The position numbers and the translations under genes were made by a program. A stretch of DNA of 27,583 nt from a virus. The DNA is taken from positions 1 to 27,583 of the IMG/VR virus record IMGVR_UViG_3300028920_000224; one strand, written 5' to 3'. Positions 20,649 through 27,583 of this stretch are shown one piece after another. Within the stretch, counting starts at the first letter, position 1; every line of letters starts with the position of its first letter. Under the pieces are notes generated by a model. The model ran no database searches and was not told the origin of the DNA. It saw only the letters and a list, made by a program, of their open reading frames with translations.

Positions 20649-21077
20649 ATGGCAGGTGAGAGCAAGACGAGCAAGCGCAGACTAGAGGGCCGCGCACGCC
20701 AATCGCAAGCTCTTGAACTGCGGACCACGGGCATGACGTTCCAGGCTATTGCAGACCAGCTCGGATATGCGGGCGCCCCCCAAGCGTACACCGCAGTCAT
20801 GATGGCTCTGAAGCGGGTGGATGTAGAACCGGCAGAGGAGCTGCGCAATCTAGAGAGCACCCGGATGGACGCTATGTTGGACGGCATCTGGGCCAAGGCG
20901 AAGTCTGGAGACGACAAGGCCATCGCCGCAGTGATTAGCATCATGAAGCGCCGGGCCAAGCTAATGGGGCTTGACCTGGAGAAGACGGACGGGCCTGTGG
21001 TGGTCGTAGGGCCGCTGGTTATCCAACGCAGCACCCCCGTGCCCGAGGAAACACGAGGAGAGGACAATGAATCGTAG
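20649..21077 (+). CDS. terS: Terminase small subunit
   Basis: 142 residues, the first gene after the packaging promoter; the ATG follows a modest GGGGGTCCACA. The N-terminus is basic and contains a helix-turn-helix: SQALELRTTGMTFQAIADQL, then GYAGAPQAYTAVMMALKRV. The middle has PAEELRNLESTRMDAMLDGI and the helix KAIAAVISIMKRRAKLMGLD, a sequence order I know from phage small terminase subunits. TerS recognises the packaging site and forms a ring that regulates the large subunit, which lies downstream at about 22000 after three or four small genes. That separation is unusual. The palindrome in its leader could be part of a packaging recognition site, but this is speculation. Confidence 0.85.
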   Translation: MAGESKTSKRRLEGRARQSQALELRTTGMTFQAIADQLGYAGAPQAYTAVMMALKRVDVEPAEELRNLESTRMDAMLDGIWAKAKSGDDKAIAAVISIMKRRAKLMGLDLEKTDGPVVVVGPLVIQRSTPVPEETRGEDNES

Positions 21078-21513
21078 GGATGTCGATGTGTGTGATAGAA
21101 ATCAGGGCCATGGAAGAGGTATCCTGGGGGTACTATGCCGGTATCCATCGATCAAAGTCAGGATGGCAATCTTGCGGGCCAAGCTCCGGGCGACCAGGCG
21201 ACGGAGGGCCATGGCGTTCATAGAGGCGATTCCCGAGACACTGACCACGCACAATTGGACCAGCCGGGGCAGCACTATCGAAATCCTGGAGCTGGAACTG
21301 ATAAATAAGCACGGGGTGCCACATGGCAGGATTACTGAAGACATCGGCATCCACGGGGAGCCGGGTGACTCGCTGGTGTTGGAGCTAAACATGGCGCTGA
21401 CGGTCGATGGTGAGAAGCTGCCACCCATCCCGGTGTTGATCATCCCCAAGCGTGCCGTGGAGTTGGTGCAGAACACCGCGTTCCAGTTTAAGCGGGAGGT
21501 GCGCCATGTCTGA
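21067..21513 (+). CDS. Hypothetical protein between the terminase genes
   Basis: 148 residues from ATG 21067, which has the strong CGAGGAGAGGACA upstream and overlaps terS by 11 bases. The first 48 residues are Arg-rich and irregular. From MAFIEAIPETLTTHNW (an ATG at 21211 after CGGAGGGCC) the protein becomes regular, with strands TIEILELEL, DSLVLELNMALTVDG, PIPVLIIPKRAVELV and a jelly-roll-like pattern. The true start may therefore be 21211, giving 100 residues; a different frame at 21080-21223 would then fill the gap. No family recognised. The beta-rich part suggests a structural or regulatory role in the packaging operon. Confidence 0.6.
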   Translation: MNRRDVDVCDRNQGHGRGILGVLCRYPSIKVRMAILRAKLRATRRRRAMAFIEAIPETLTTHNWTSRGSTIEILELELINKHGVPHGRITEDIGIHGEPGDSLVLELNMALTVDGEKLPPIPVLIIPKRAVELVQNTAFQFKREVRHV

Positions 21514-21811
21514 GAACATGAGAGTTCGGCCGGCGCGGGGGCAGCGCCCCATGACGTCTATTAAGGTGCCAGCAATGTCGGCTAAGGCGCTGGCGGCAGA
21601 ATTAGAGGCGGCCAGGGAGAGGCGGGAATTGCGCCTGGAAATGGCGGCCAGGGACCGTGCAGATCGGTGCGCCAGGCACAACAATCTAGAGGGCGAGCAC
21701 ATGCGGTACTGCGAGGCGTGCGAGGTCGGGTTGGGCATCATGTTGCTGTCGTCGTTTCGCAAGCTGAGGAAATGTAAATATTGTGGCGGGCAGGTGCACT
21801 CATGGCACTAG
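21506..21811 (+). CDS. Small zinc-ribbon-like protein
   Basis: 101 residues; ATG at 21506 after GGGAGGTGCGCC, overlapping the previous stop by 8 bases. The N-terminal third is basic; residues 30-52 form a helix (AKALAAELEAARERRELRL). The C-terminal half contains CARHNN, RYCEACEVGLG and KCKYCGGQVHSWH: two CxxC pairs plus flanking Cys/His that can bind zinc, in the manner of phage HNH-like or zinc-ribbon accessory proteins. It lacks the HNH catalytic core. Position between small and large terminase subunits suggests a packaging accessory, which is inference only. Confidence 0.62.
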   Translation: MSENMRVRPARGQRPMTSIKVPAMSAKALAAELEAARERRELRLEMAARDRADRCARHNNLEGEHMRYCEACEVGLGIMLLSSFRKLRKCKYCGGQVHSWH

Positions 21812-21822
21812 GAGGCAGAGAA

Positions 21823-22011
21823 ATGGCCAGACCAGGCGTGTGGCTTGACGAGGTGGGCCTGATCCCCAGTGCCTTGATGGCGCAGTTGGTCTCTGAGGCC
21901 GCGCGGGCGACATATTTCCCGCCACTGTTTGCGCAACATGCCAAGAGACCGAGTGGGCCGGCCTTTTACTGGCAGAAGTACATTGAGGAGGATAAATCAC
22001 CACCGGAGTAG
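21823..22011 (+). CDS. Hypothetical small protein preceding the large terminase
   Basis: 62 residues; I chose ATG 21823 after TAGGAGGCAGAGAA over the in-frame ATG at 21802. The sequence has MARPGVWLDEVGLIPSALMA and then FPPLFAQHAKRPSGPAFYWQ, ending in an acidic tail KYIEEDKSPPE. It is compact, with no Cys or known motif. Its 3' end contains the AGGAGG (21986-21991) that would best serve the terminase gene, so the two are likely coupled. Function unknown. Confidence 0.58.
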   Translation: MARPGVWLDEVGLIPSALMAQLVSEAARATYFPPLFAQHAKRPSGPAFYWQKYIEEDKSPPE

Positions 22012-22028
22012 CGACACCGACCAGCAAA

Positions 22029-23264
22029 GTGGTCGTGCCTTATCGACACCAGGAGCGGACGTTGGATTCCAGCGCCCGCTTCATTGCGTTAATGGGCGGC
22101 ACAGGCGGTGGCAAGACGTGGTGGGGGCCAATCTGGATGTACAACCTCATAGCGGGGGATGTAGCGCGGGGTGTCGGGAAGGGCGCCAAGTACCTAGCGG
22201 TGGCCCGGACCTATGCCATGGCGTCAGACACACTCATCCCTTTATTCCGGGAGCACTTCGATGGCACGCCACTGCAGGGACACTGGCACGAGCAGAAGGG
22301 CAGGTACGAACTGCCGACGGGCGGCACGGTGTTTTTCAAGTCCGGTGACAAACCGCACCGAATCGAGGGGATTCACGCCCGGGGCGCCTGGCTGGACGAG
22401 CCTAGCGAGATGCCGGCCTTGATTTGGGTCATCATCCAGAGCCGGGTGGGGCTGTACACGGCGCCTGTCTTGTTCACTGGGTATCCTACCAACATGGGCT
22501 GGTATTACGACCAGGTGTTCAGGCCATGGGAAGAAGGCGACCACGAGTACGATGTGATCCAGTTTGACAGCACCGAGAATCCCATGTACTCTGCAGAAGA
22601 GATGGCCCGGGCCAAGCGTGTGTTGCCGGCCTGGCTGTATGATATGCGCTATCGTGGGCTGTTCCGCAAGCCGGCTGGGCTTATCTACCCGACGTTTGGG
22701 ACGCACCAGTACGTAGAGCCGTTTGACATACCTGACGACTGGCCGTCCTATGCCACTGTTGACCCGGGGCTGTTTTACGGGGCTGTGTTTATGGCGTGGC
22801 ATGAGGGCGTTTACTACCAGTATGACGAGTATTCGACCACGGACCCCAGGTCTGCACAGGCCCATGCGGACCAGATGCGCCCAAAGATCAAGGGCAGTTT
22901 CCTAGGGTGGATGTATGACCCGGCTCGCAAGACCGACATATTGAATCTGATCCAGGCGGGGCTGGGGCCATTTTATAAGGCGAACAACGCGGTTAACGCC
23001 GGCATAGAGACGACATTGGAAGTGATCGGCACTGACCGATGGAAGATCATGCGGGGCAAATGCCCCAGCACGGTGGACCAGTTCTCTAAGTATAAGAGGC
23101 CGACGGACCCTGGCACCGGAGAAGTGACCAGCGACAAGCCACTGAAGAAGGACGACGAGATGCCGGACTGCGTGCGCTACATGTTCCACACGTTGGAGTC
23201 GGCGCCGCTGAAGACCAGGGAGGTCGTGGTGGCCAGCCTGGCAGAAGAGATATCTAGCTATTAG
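22029..23264 (+). CDS. terL: Terminase large subunit
   Basis: 411 residues counted from the GTG at 22029. The ATPase has Walker A GGTGGGKT at 23-30 and Walker B GAWLDEPSE at 119-127 (Asp123, Glu124), with a coupling-like FTGYPTNMGW at 149-158. The nuclease domain has RNase H-like acidic residues in ATVDPG (Asp245), GWMYDPAR (Asp297) and DDEMPDCVRY (Asp380). It drives DNA into the prohead and cuts the concatemer. The GTG lacks a ribosome-binding site; in the same frame AGGAGG at 21986-21991 is followed by ATC at 21996, which would add 11 residues (ITTGVATPTSK). Either an unusual start is used or a base error has removed an ATG. Confidence 0.9.
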   Translation: MVVPYRHQERTLDSSARFIALMGGTGGGKTWWGPIWMYNLIAGDVARGVGKGAKYLAVARTYAMASDTLIPLFREHFDGTPLQGHWHEQKGRYELPTGGTVFFKSGDKPHRIEGIHARGAWLDEPSEMPALIWVIIQSRVGLYTAPVLFTGYPTNMGWYYDQVFRPWEEGDHEYDVIQFDSTENPMYSAEEMARAKRVLPAWLYDMRYRGLFRKPAGLIYPTFGTHQYVEPFDIPDDWPSYATVDPGLFYGAVFMAWHEGVYYQYDEYSTTDPRSAQAHADQMRPKIKGSFLGWMYDPARKTDILNLIQAGLGPFYKANNAVNAGIETTLEVIGTDRWKIMRGKCPSTVDQFSKYKRPTDPGTGEVTSDKPLKKDDEMPDCVRYMFHTLESAPLKTREVVVASLAEEISSY

Positions 23265-23273
23265 AGGTGAAGG

Positions 23274-23546
23274 ATGAGCAATTGGAGCGTGGCGATGTTA
23301 GAGGCGGCCAGGGACGTGGCCCAAAAGGTGCCGATCCCAGAGGATGGCAACCCACTGCCGCACCCGGACGCGCTGTGCGGTGCCGTGCTGGCGTTTGCGG
23401 TTACAGAGGCCCACAGTTCCGGCGCCCTAACAGAGAACACCAAGCTCTGCGTCAGGCAGGTGGCAGAGCGGTGGCCGATGTTGCTGTGGGGCACTGAGCA
23501 CAACAAGGCCTGGCGTGGACTTATAGCAGAGGAGGCGGCAGCATGA
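23274..23546 (+). CDS. Hypothetical small protein
   Basis: 90 residues; ATG after TAGAGGTGAAGG. Almost entirely helical: WSVAMLEAARDVAQKVPIPE, then LCGAVLAFAVTEAHSSGALT and CVRQVAERWPMLLWG. No charged coiled coil, membrane helix long enough to be sure of, or metal site. The gene overlaps the next by four bases (ATGA). It is one of four small genes inserted between the large terminase and portal, a position where phages often carry accessory genes. No function can be assigned. Confidence 0.62.
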   Translation: MSNWSVAMLEAARDVAQKVPIPEDGNPLPHPDALCGAVLAFAVTEAHSSGALTENTKLCVRQVAERWPMLLWGTEHNKAWRGLIAEEAAA

Positions 23547-23830
23547 CCACATATAAGAAGGGAATCACGGCAAACATAAACAGCAAGGGGTCCCAGGGGG
23601 CGCCGTCAGTCACGCCTGTGGATGGCAGGCCGCCGGCAGAGGGCAGGCTGTTCAACCCCGAGCCTAGGAAATATGGCAAGAATGGAGATGGTCGTGAGGT
23701 CGTCACCAGATGTGTGGCCGGCGTGGGCGAGCACAACAACCAGTGCAGGCACAAGCGCGGCTGGGGTCCGGCGGGGCAGTTCTGCAAGGAGCACGCGGTG
23801 CAAATGTCCGTCGTGCGGAAATGGCAGTAG
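23543..23830 (+). CDS. Hypothetical Gly/Pro-rich protein with Cys/His C-terminus
   Basis: 95 residues, ATGA overlap with the previous gene and GAGGAGGCGGCAGC before it. The first 50 residues are Gly/Pro/Ser-rich and probably disordered (SKGSQGAPSVTPVDGRPPAE). Residues 55-95 contain VVTRCVAGVGEHNNQCRHKR and QFCKEHAVQM, i.e. C..H...C.H...C..H, a possible small zinc site. It may be a short RNA/DNA-binding protein, but this is a guess. A 69-base gap follows in which I see no gene. Confidence 0.58.
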   Translation: MTTYKKGITANINSKGSQGAPSVTPVDGRPPAEGRLFNPEPRKYGKNGDGREVVTRCVAGVGEHNNQCRHKRGWGPAGQFCKEHAVQMSVVRKWQ

Positions 23831-23899
23831 TCGGCGGGCTGGCCAGGTACGACTTTAGGCCCCCGTTGGCGATTGTTGCGCCATCGATAGGAGGACGGC

Positions 23900-24088
23900 A
23901 TGGAGCTACAGGAGAAACGAGTGTTATCCCGGCGGCTAGTCCGGGGCACGTCCGTGGGCGATGTCTACCTGGTGGTGGCCGAGGGGCCGGTGCCAGGAGA
24001 CGACAGGCCGCACATATTCTCGATGGTGATGCCGGTGGACATGATGTATCGGTGGGAGAGGTTCGAGGTGGGAAGGGGTGACGCATGA
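23900..24088 (+). CDS. Hypothetical small beta-rich protein
   Basis: 62 residues; ATG after GATAGGAGGACGGC. The sequence forms a small sheet: [40 protein letters not shown]. No Cys and no membrane segment. A competing frame through the same bases (23710-24081) is rich in Arg/Gly/Ala as expected for an out-of-frame reading of GC-rich DNA, and this one has the strong ribosome-binding site and the ATGA link to the next gene. Function unknown. Confidence 0.58.
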   Translation: MELQEKRVLSRRLVRGTSVGDVYLVVAEGPVPGDDRPHIFSMVMPVDMMYRWERFEVGRGDA

Positions 24089-24315
24089 GAGGTGGATTCC
24101 TTAGTGGCAGGCGTAAAGAGTCGATGATATACAGGGGCAAACCGGGCCGGGCAGGCAGCAAGCGCAGGGCCAGTGCGCGCGGGATCTTTTTACGGTCGAA
24201 GCTGTACACTGGTGCGAACAAGCCAGGTAGGAATGAGCCATGCCCGTGTGGGTCGGGCCTGAAGTTCAAGAAGTGCCACGGGTCGCCGACGCGGTCCATG
24301 TTTAAACAGGCATAG
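24085..24315 (+). CDS. SEC-C motif protein
   Basis: 76 residues, ATGA overlap with the previous gene. The first 45 residues are very basic ([17 protein letters not shown]). Residues 48-66 are a textbook SEC-C metal-binding motif, [19 protein letters not shown], with Cys53, Cys55, Cys64 and His65. In SecA this motif binds zinc and contacts SecB and the ribosome; it also occurs alone or attached to nucleases and other proteins in bacteria and phages. Here it is almost the whole protein, between the large terminase and portal genes. Whether it interacts with the host Sec system, ribosome or nucleic acid is open. Confidence 0.8.
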   Translation: MRGGFLSGRRKESMIYRGKPGRAGSKRRASARGIFLRSKLYTGANKPGRNEPCPCGSGLKFKKCHGSPTRSMFKQA

Positions 24316-24323
24316 GGGGAGAA

Positions 24324-25964
24324 ATGGCAGGAGACACGCCCAAGCGCGAGACAGTGGCAGGCCTAAGCGCCAAGTTATCAGAGGCACAAGAGACAAATGC
24401 GGTGCTGCTTGCTAACATGCAGGAGGCTGTTGCCGAGCTAGAGCTGGCGATTGAGGATCAGGGCTGGCTCAAGTCCGGATCTGGTGCCACGATGCGCGAT
24501 TTCTCCAGGGACGGGCTGCGCGCCATTTGCCGCGAGTCGTTCCTGTTCTACGAGAAGAATCCGCTAATCCATCGGGCAGTGCTCCTAGAGAAGGACTATG
24601 TGTTCGGGCTGGGCATCACCATCAAGGGAGACCACCCAGGTGTCGATGCTGTTGTGCAGCAGTTCCTGTCAGACAAAAAGAATGAGGCCGAGCTAACCAC
24701 GGTGCTGCGCATGGCCGAGACCAACACGGACCTGAAGATCGACGCCAACATATTCATTAGGATATTCACCAATTCCATGGGCCGGGTGCGTGTCCGGTGT
24801 GTGCCGTTTGACGAGATTGAGGACGTGGTGTGCAACCCCGAGGATCGGAAAGAGCCATGGTACTATGTGCGCACCAGGCCGGATGGCAAGCAGGAGGCGT
24901 TGCCCGACTGGAGATATCGGCCGGCGAACAAGCCTGCCAGCATAAAGCCCGACGCATCGTCGCCATCGATCCCAGTGGATTGGAGCACGCCAATCTACCA
25001 CGTCAGTGTCAATCGGGTACGGGGCCAGAAATTTGGGGTGTCGGAGCTGTACGCAGCCCAGGACTGGGCACGGGCGCACAACAAATTCCTGTCCGACTGG
25101 GCGACCATCGTGCGCTCTTATGCTCGCTTTGCATGGGACGTGGTCAAGAAGGGCAGTGCGGCAGCGAGGGCGGCCCTAAAGAATCAACTGGATTCGGGCA
25201 TATCTTCAGGGCAACGGGCGCCATCTCCCGCTACTGGGTCGGCAGCCATCCATGACGAGGATGTGCAGGTTAGGCCCATGAAGACAGCTGGCGCGACTAC
25301 CAGCGCGGACGACGGCAGGCGAATCCTGTTGCAGGTGTGCGCGGCTACTGGCTGGCCCGAGACGTTCTTTGGTGATGTGTCCGTGGGAACGCTGGCTACG
25401 GCCAAATCGTTGGACAGGCCGACCGAACTGCGATGCATCAACCGGCAGCGCCTGTGGCAAATGCTGTGGGAGGAGCTGCTGGAGTATGTGGCCCAGGTGG
25501 CGGCTGAGCACAAGCTGGAGGGCCTGAGCGGCGGGTGGGCCAAAGGCGACTGGAACGAAGAAGAATTTGTCTGGGGTGTAGATACGACGAGCGATGACCC
25601 GGACAAGATGGGAGAGCCGATTGACCCCCACGTGTCGGTGACGTTCCCGGACCTGGTAGAGAGGGACATGAAGGAGTCCGTGGAGGCCATTGTGGCCGCA
25701 TCGCCACTGATCCCGGATGCCCAGTTCAGCGCTGAGGCGCTGCTGCGGGTGCTTGGTGAGAAGGACATTGAGGAGATCATGGAAAGGATGTTCCCGGATG
25801 GCGAGTCGCCAGAGGCGCAGAACATGCGCGACATGGTGGGCAGTCTCCAGGGGGCGATTGATCAGATGGCAGCCGGCCAGGAGCAGGACCGGGCTGAGGT
25901 AGTGGGCGCCATGGCTGAGGCGTTCGTAGAAGCAATTCGCAAGCTGCAGGAGGACGATGCCTAA
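24324..25964 (+). CDS. Portal protein
   Basis: 546 residues after ATAGGGGGAGAA. The N-terminus is a coiled coil (AKLSEAQETNAVLLANMQEA). The core has features of siphophage portals: FLFYEKNPLIHRAVLLEKDYVFGLG, split FLFYEKNPLIHRA and VLLEKDYVFGLG, near 72-97; IDANIFIRIFTNS and the CVPFDEIEDVV segment; NRVRGQKFGVSELYAAQDWA and the wing/stem region with HNKFLSDWATIVRSYARFAW; and the clip region after FGDVSVGTLATAKSLDRPTE. The C-terminal 100 residues are acidic and helical. Twelve copies form the DNA entry ring at the capsid vertex. It follows the large terminase operon and overlaps the minor head gene by 8 bases, as usual for such phages. Confidence 0.88.
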   Translation: MAGDTPKRETVAGLSAKLSEAQETNAVLLANMQEAVAELELAIEDQGWLKSGSGATMRDFSRDGLRAICRESFLFYEKNPLIHRAVLLEKDYVFGLGITIKGDHPGVDAVVQQFLSDKKNEAELTTVLRMAETNTDLKIDANIFIRIFTNSMGRVRVRCVPFDEIEDVVCNPEDRKEPWYYVRTRPDGKQEALPDWRYRPANKPASIKPDASSPSIPVDWSTPIYHVSVNRVRGQKFGVSELYAAQDWARAHNKFLSDWATIVRSYARFAWDVVKKGSAAARAALKNQLDSGISSGQRAPSPATGSAAIHDEDVQVRPMKTAGATTSADDGRRILLQVCAATGWPETFFGDVSVGTLATAKSLDRPTELRCINRQRLWQMLWEELLEYVAQVAAEHKLEGLSGGWAKGDWNEEEFVWGVDTTSDDPDKMGEPIDPHVSVTFPDLVERDMKESVEAIVAASPLIPDAQFSAEALLRVLGEKDIEEIMERMFPDGESPEAQNMRDMVGSLQGAIDQMAAGQEQDRAEVVGAMAEAFVEAIRKLQEDDA

Positions 25965-27583
25965 TACGGCAGAGCTGACCCGATGTTTCGTGGCACTATA
26001 TGAGGCCGCATCCGCTTGGGATAGGACCCGGGCGGTAAAGGCTTTAGAGCGCCAATTTGCCGACTGGTTTCAACGCCAGGGGGCCGAGATATTGGACAGG
26101 CTGCCCATTATCAAGCATCATTTTGCCGAGGCGCAGACCCAAATGCGGCGCACGTTCCCCACGTGGGCGTCGTTCGCAGAGGCCGATGTGGGCGCGTTCA
26201 TGGAGGTTAGCTTGCCATCGCTGGACGGGCTGATCGATGACGCACTAGAAGTGACCCGGGACGAGGGCCTGGCGTTTGCCCAGGGTGGCGTGCTGAACGG
26301 ATACACTGCTGGGTATGAGGATCTGGATAACAACCTGGGCCTGTCGAATGCCTTCAACATGAGTGACCCCAAGGCTATAAAGTGGGCAGAAGAGCGAGCC
26401 GGCAGGACGATATCTCAGGTAAACAAGACCACCAAAAAGCGTGTGCGCCAGCTCGTAGAGTATGGCCTGGCCGAGGGCGATAGCTATGGAGAGGTAGGCC
26501 GCTCTATCAAGGCGCTGACAGACGACTTTGCGGGCCGGGGCACCGCACCAAGGCACATCAGATCCAGAGCAGAATTGATTGCCGTCACCGAGATGGGCGA
26601 GGCATACGAGGCCGGCCAATCGCAGCTGATATCTGACATCGAGTCGGTGGGCGTGCCGATGCTTAAGCGCAGAGCCGGGCCGAACGATGACAGGACGTCT
26701 GATGCTTGCAAGGAGGATCTGGCCGCAGGGTGGATACCCAATGACGAAGAGTTCCCCAGTGGCATCATGTCGGGGCTGGAGCACCCCGGCTGCCGACACA
26801 GCACCGGCTACCGGGTGGCAGACCTGCCGGAGGACCTGCCCGATGAAGTACGAGATATCTTCGATGCCCCCGCTGCCAAGAAGGCGGTTTCGGCACCGCA
26901 GGCTGCAAAACAGGCCCCCGGTGGCGTGCAGTCCGCACGGATGCCCAACTGGTCAGAGATGACGCCGGCCGAGATGCGCGGGGCTATAAAGATGGCAGAC
27001 GATATTATGTCGGACGAAGCGGCCAAGTATGCGGCCCATCTAAAGGCAGGCCTGGACCCGGACGATTTTGACTGGTCTGAGTGGAAGAGGGCGCAGAAGC
27101 TGTTCGGCCGGAAGCCGACCAACCTGGCCGTGGACATGATGTCGGACGAGGAATGGCTGTGGCTGCGTGACCTGACCGACGAGGAATATCAGATTCTTAG
27201 AGACTGGCAGGCGGGCTACTCCACCAATCTGAGGCTGGCACAAGCCGGGCGCATGGACGAGGCGCTGGCCAAGTTGCAGGATCTCAAGCCGGGCGCCACC
27301 ATGGACGACCTGGAGCTGAATCTGTCACGATTCGAGTCTGCGCTGGCCAAGGCGCCCAAGCAACAGTATGACGAGGTCTACCGTGGGTTGTACAACATTA
27401 GCGATGATGCCATGGAGGCTATGTCACAGGTAGATGATGTGGTGCGCATGCAGGCCACAGGCAGCATGACCAAGGACCTAGATGCTGCGCGGGCGTTTTC
27501 GCTGGGCAAGGCCGACGACGGGCACGCGGTCATATTGCGATTGCAAAACGCCGATGGCGTGGACATGCGGTCGATCTCTGGCA
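25957..27583 (+). CDS. Mu F/SPP1 gp7-like minor head protein with ADP-ribosyltransferase-like C-terminus, 3' end outside window
   Basis: The frame opens with ATG 25957 (after CAGGAGGACG, overlapping portal by 8 bases) and stays open to the last base: 542 codons visible. Residues about 120-290 match the Mu F head-morphogenesis domain: RSRAELIAVTEMGEAYEAGQ, then RRAGPNDDRTSDACKEDLAA and SGLEHPGCRHSTGYR. Residues 295-465 are a helical spacer. From about 471 there is an ADP-ribosyltransferase-like start, YDEVYRGLY (Arg476), then ATGSMTKDLDAARAFSL (Ser503, Thr505) and HAVILRLQNADGVDMRSIS, the R and S-x-(S/T) motifs of the R-S-E class. The E-x-E motif would lie beyond the window. Injected with DNA, such an enzyme could modify host proteins. 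Confidence 0.82.
   Translation, partial: MPNTAELTRCFVALYEAASAWDRTRAVKALERQFADWFQRQGAEILDRLPIIKHHFAEAQTQMRRTFPTWASFAEADVGAFMEVSLPSLDGLIDDALEVTRDEGLAFAQGGVLNGYTAGYEDLDNNLGLSNAFNMSDPKAIKWAEERAGRTISQVNKTTKKRVRQLVEYGLAEGDSYGEVGRSIKALTDDFAGRGTAPRHIRSRAELIAVTEMGEAYEAGQSQLISDIESVGVPMLKRRAGPNDDRTSDACKEDLAAGWIPNDEEFPSGIMSGLEHPGCRHSTGYRVADLPEDLPDEVRDIFDAPAAKKAVSAPQAAKQAPGGVQSARMPNWSEMTPAEMRGAIKMADDIMSDEAAKYAAHLKAGLDPDDFDWSEWKRAQKLFGRKPTNLAVDMMSDEEWLWLRDLTDEEYQILRDWQAGYSTNLRLAQAGRMDEALAKLQDLKPGATMDDLELNLSRFESALAKAPKQQYDEVYRGLYNISDDAMEAMSQVDDVVRMQATGSMTKDLDAARAFSLGKADDGHAVILRLQNADGVDMRSISG

Noticed and set aside
20381-21148. 255-codon minus-strand frame across the terS promoter and gene
   Set aside because: It would oppose the small terminase and a near-consensus promoter; no motif or ribosome-binding site supports it.
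21080-21223. 47-codon plus-strand frame (MSMCVIEIRAMEEVSWGYYA...) within the gene after terS
   Set aside because: Protein-like and it would make sense of a start at 21211 for the next gene, but its ribosome-binding site is weak and the frame from 21067 has a strong one; left as an alternative rather than a feature.
23821-24081. Plus-strand frame MAVVGGLARYDF... running across the small gene at 23900
   Set aside because: No ribosome-binding site, Arg/Gly-rich after the first 25 residues, and in conflict with the better supported gene.
1-27583. tRNA genes or CRISPR arrays
   Set aside because: I saw no cloverleaf with a matching TTC-type arm and no regularly spaced identical repeats; only a structured leader at 15628-15697 resembles a multi-arm RNA and it lacks tRNA sequence features.

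Overview
The window is a contiguous piece of a tailed double-stranded DNA phage genome (or a closely related prophage). Every gene I can support lies on the + strand, packed head to tail with short ATGA/TAATG-type overlaps and strong GGAGG ribosome-binding sites. The hallmark genes are large terminase, portal, a Mu F-like minor head protein, tail proteins, a helicase loader, an O-like replication initiator and an ERF/exonuclease recombination pair. No integrase, repressor, tRNA, CRISPR array or rRNA is visible, so lifestyle is undetermined. Base composition looks moderately GC-rich. The host is unknown. A lipoprotein with a lipobox and a secreted protein with barrel-like strands suggest, but do not prove, a Gram-negative host.

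Layout. (1) 1-4672: the end of the late operon, with a large tail-tip protein (truncated on the left), a small fibre-like protein, a seven-bladed beta-propeller protein and a coiled-coil/membrane protein. (2) 4720-6738: a block of envelope-directed genes, namely a small membrane protein, a PKD-like lipoprotein, a secreted barrel-like protein and a 28-residue membrane peptide. (3) 6739-6954: a hairpin-rich gap ending in a sigma70-type promoter. (4) 6955-15589: the early operon. Small unknown genes come first, then an SMC/RecF-like ATPase, a dCTP deaminase/dUTPase-fold protein, a PurA/PurZ-family enzyme, an ERF annealing protein, a YqaJ-type exonuclease, two OB-fold-like proteins, a coiled-coil protein and a PD-(D/E)XK nuclease. 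(5) 15590-20569: a second promoter and structured leader, followed by an O-like initiator containing candidate iterons, a DnaC-like loader, a helix-turn-helix protein, an HNH protein and several zinc-binding small proteins. (6) 20566-27583: a third promoter, then small terminase, small genes, large terminase, a SEC-C motif protein, portal, and a minor head protein whose C-terminus resembles an ADP-ribosyltransferase domain cut by the window edge.

The late genes run off the right edge (head) and enter from the left edge (tail), so the window probably spans the early region of a circular or circularly permuted genome, with the missing head and tail genes outside. The three promoters divide the window into early, replication and packaging units. 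Each is followed by an RNA segment that can fold near its 5' end. The most interesting items are: the PurA/PurZ homologue that keeps the PurA catalytic Asp, next to a dCTP-deaminase-like protein with Gln at the expected catalytic Glu; the compact promoter plus folded RNA plus T-run before the initiator gene; the repeats inside the initiator linker; the envelope block next to the tail fibre genes; and the head protein-ADP-ribosyltransferase fusion.
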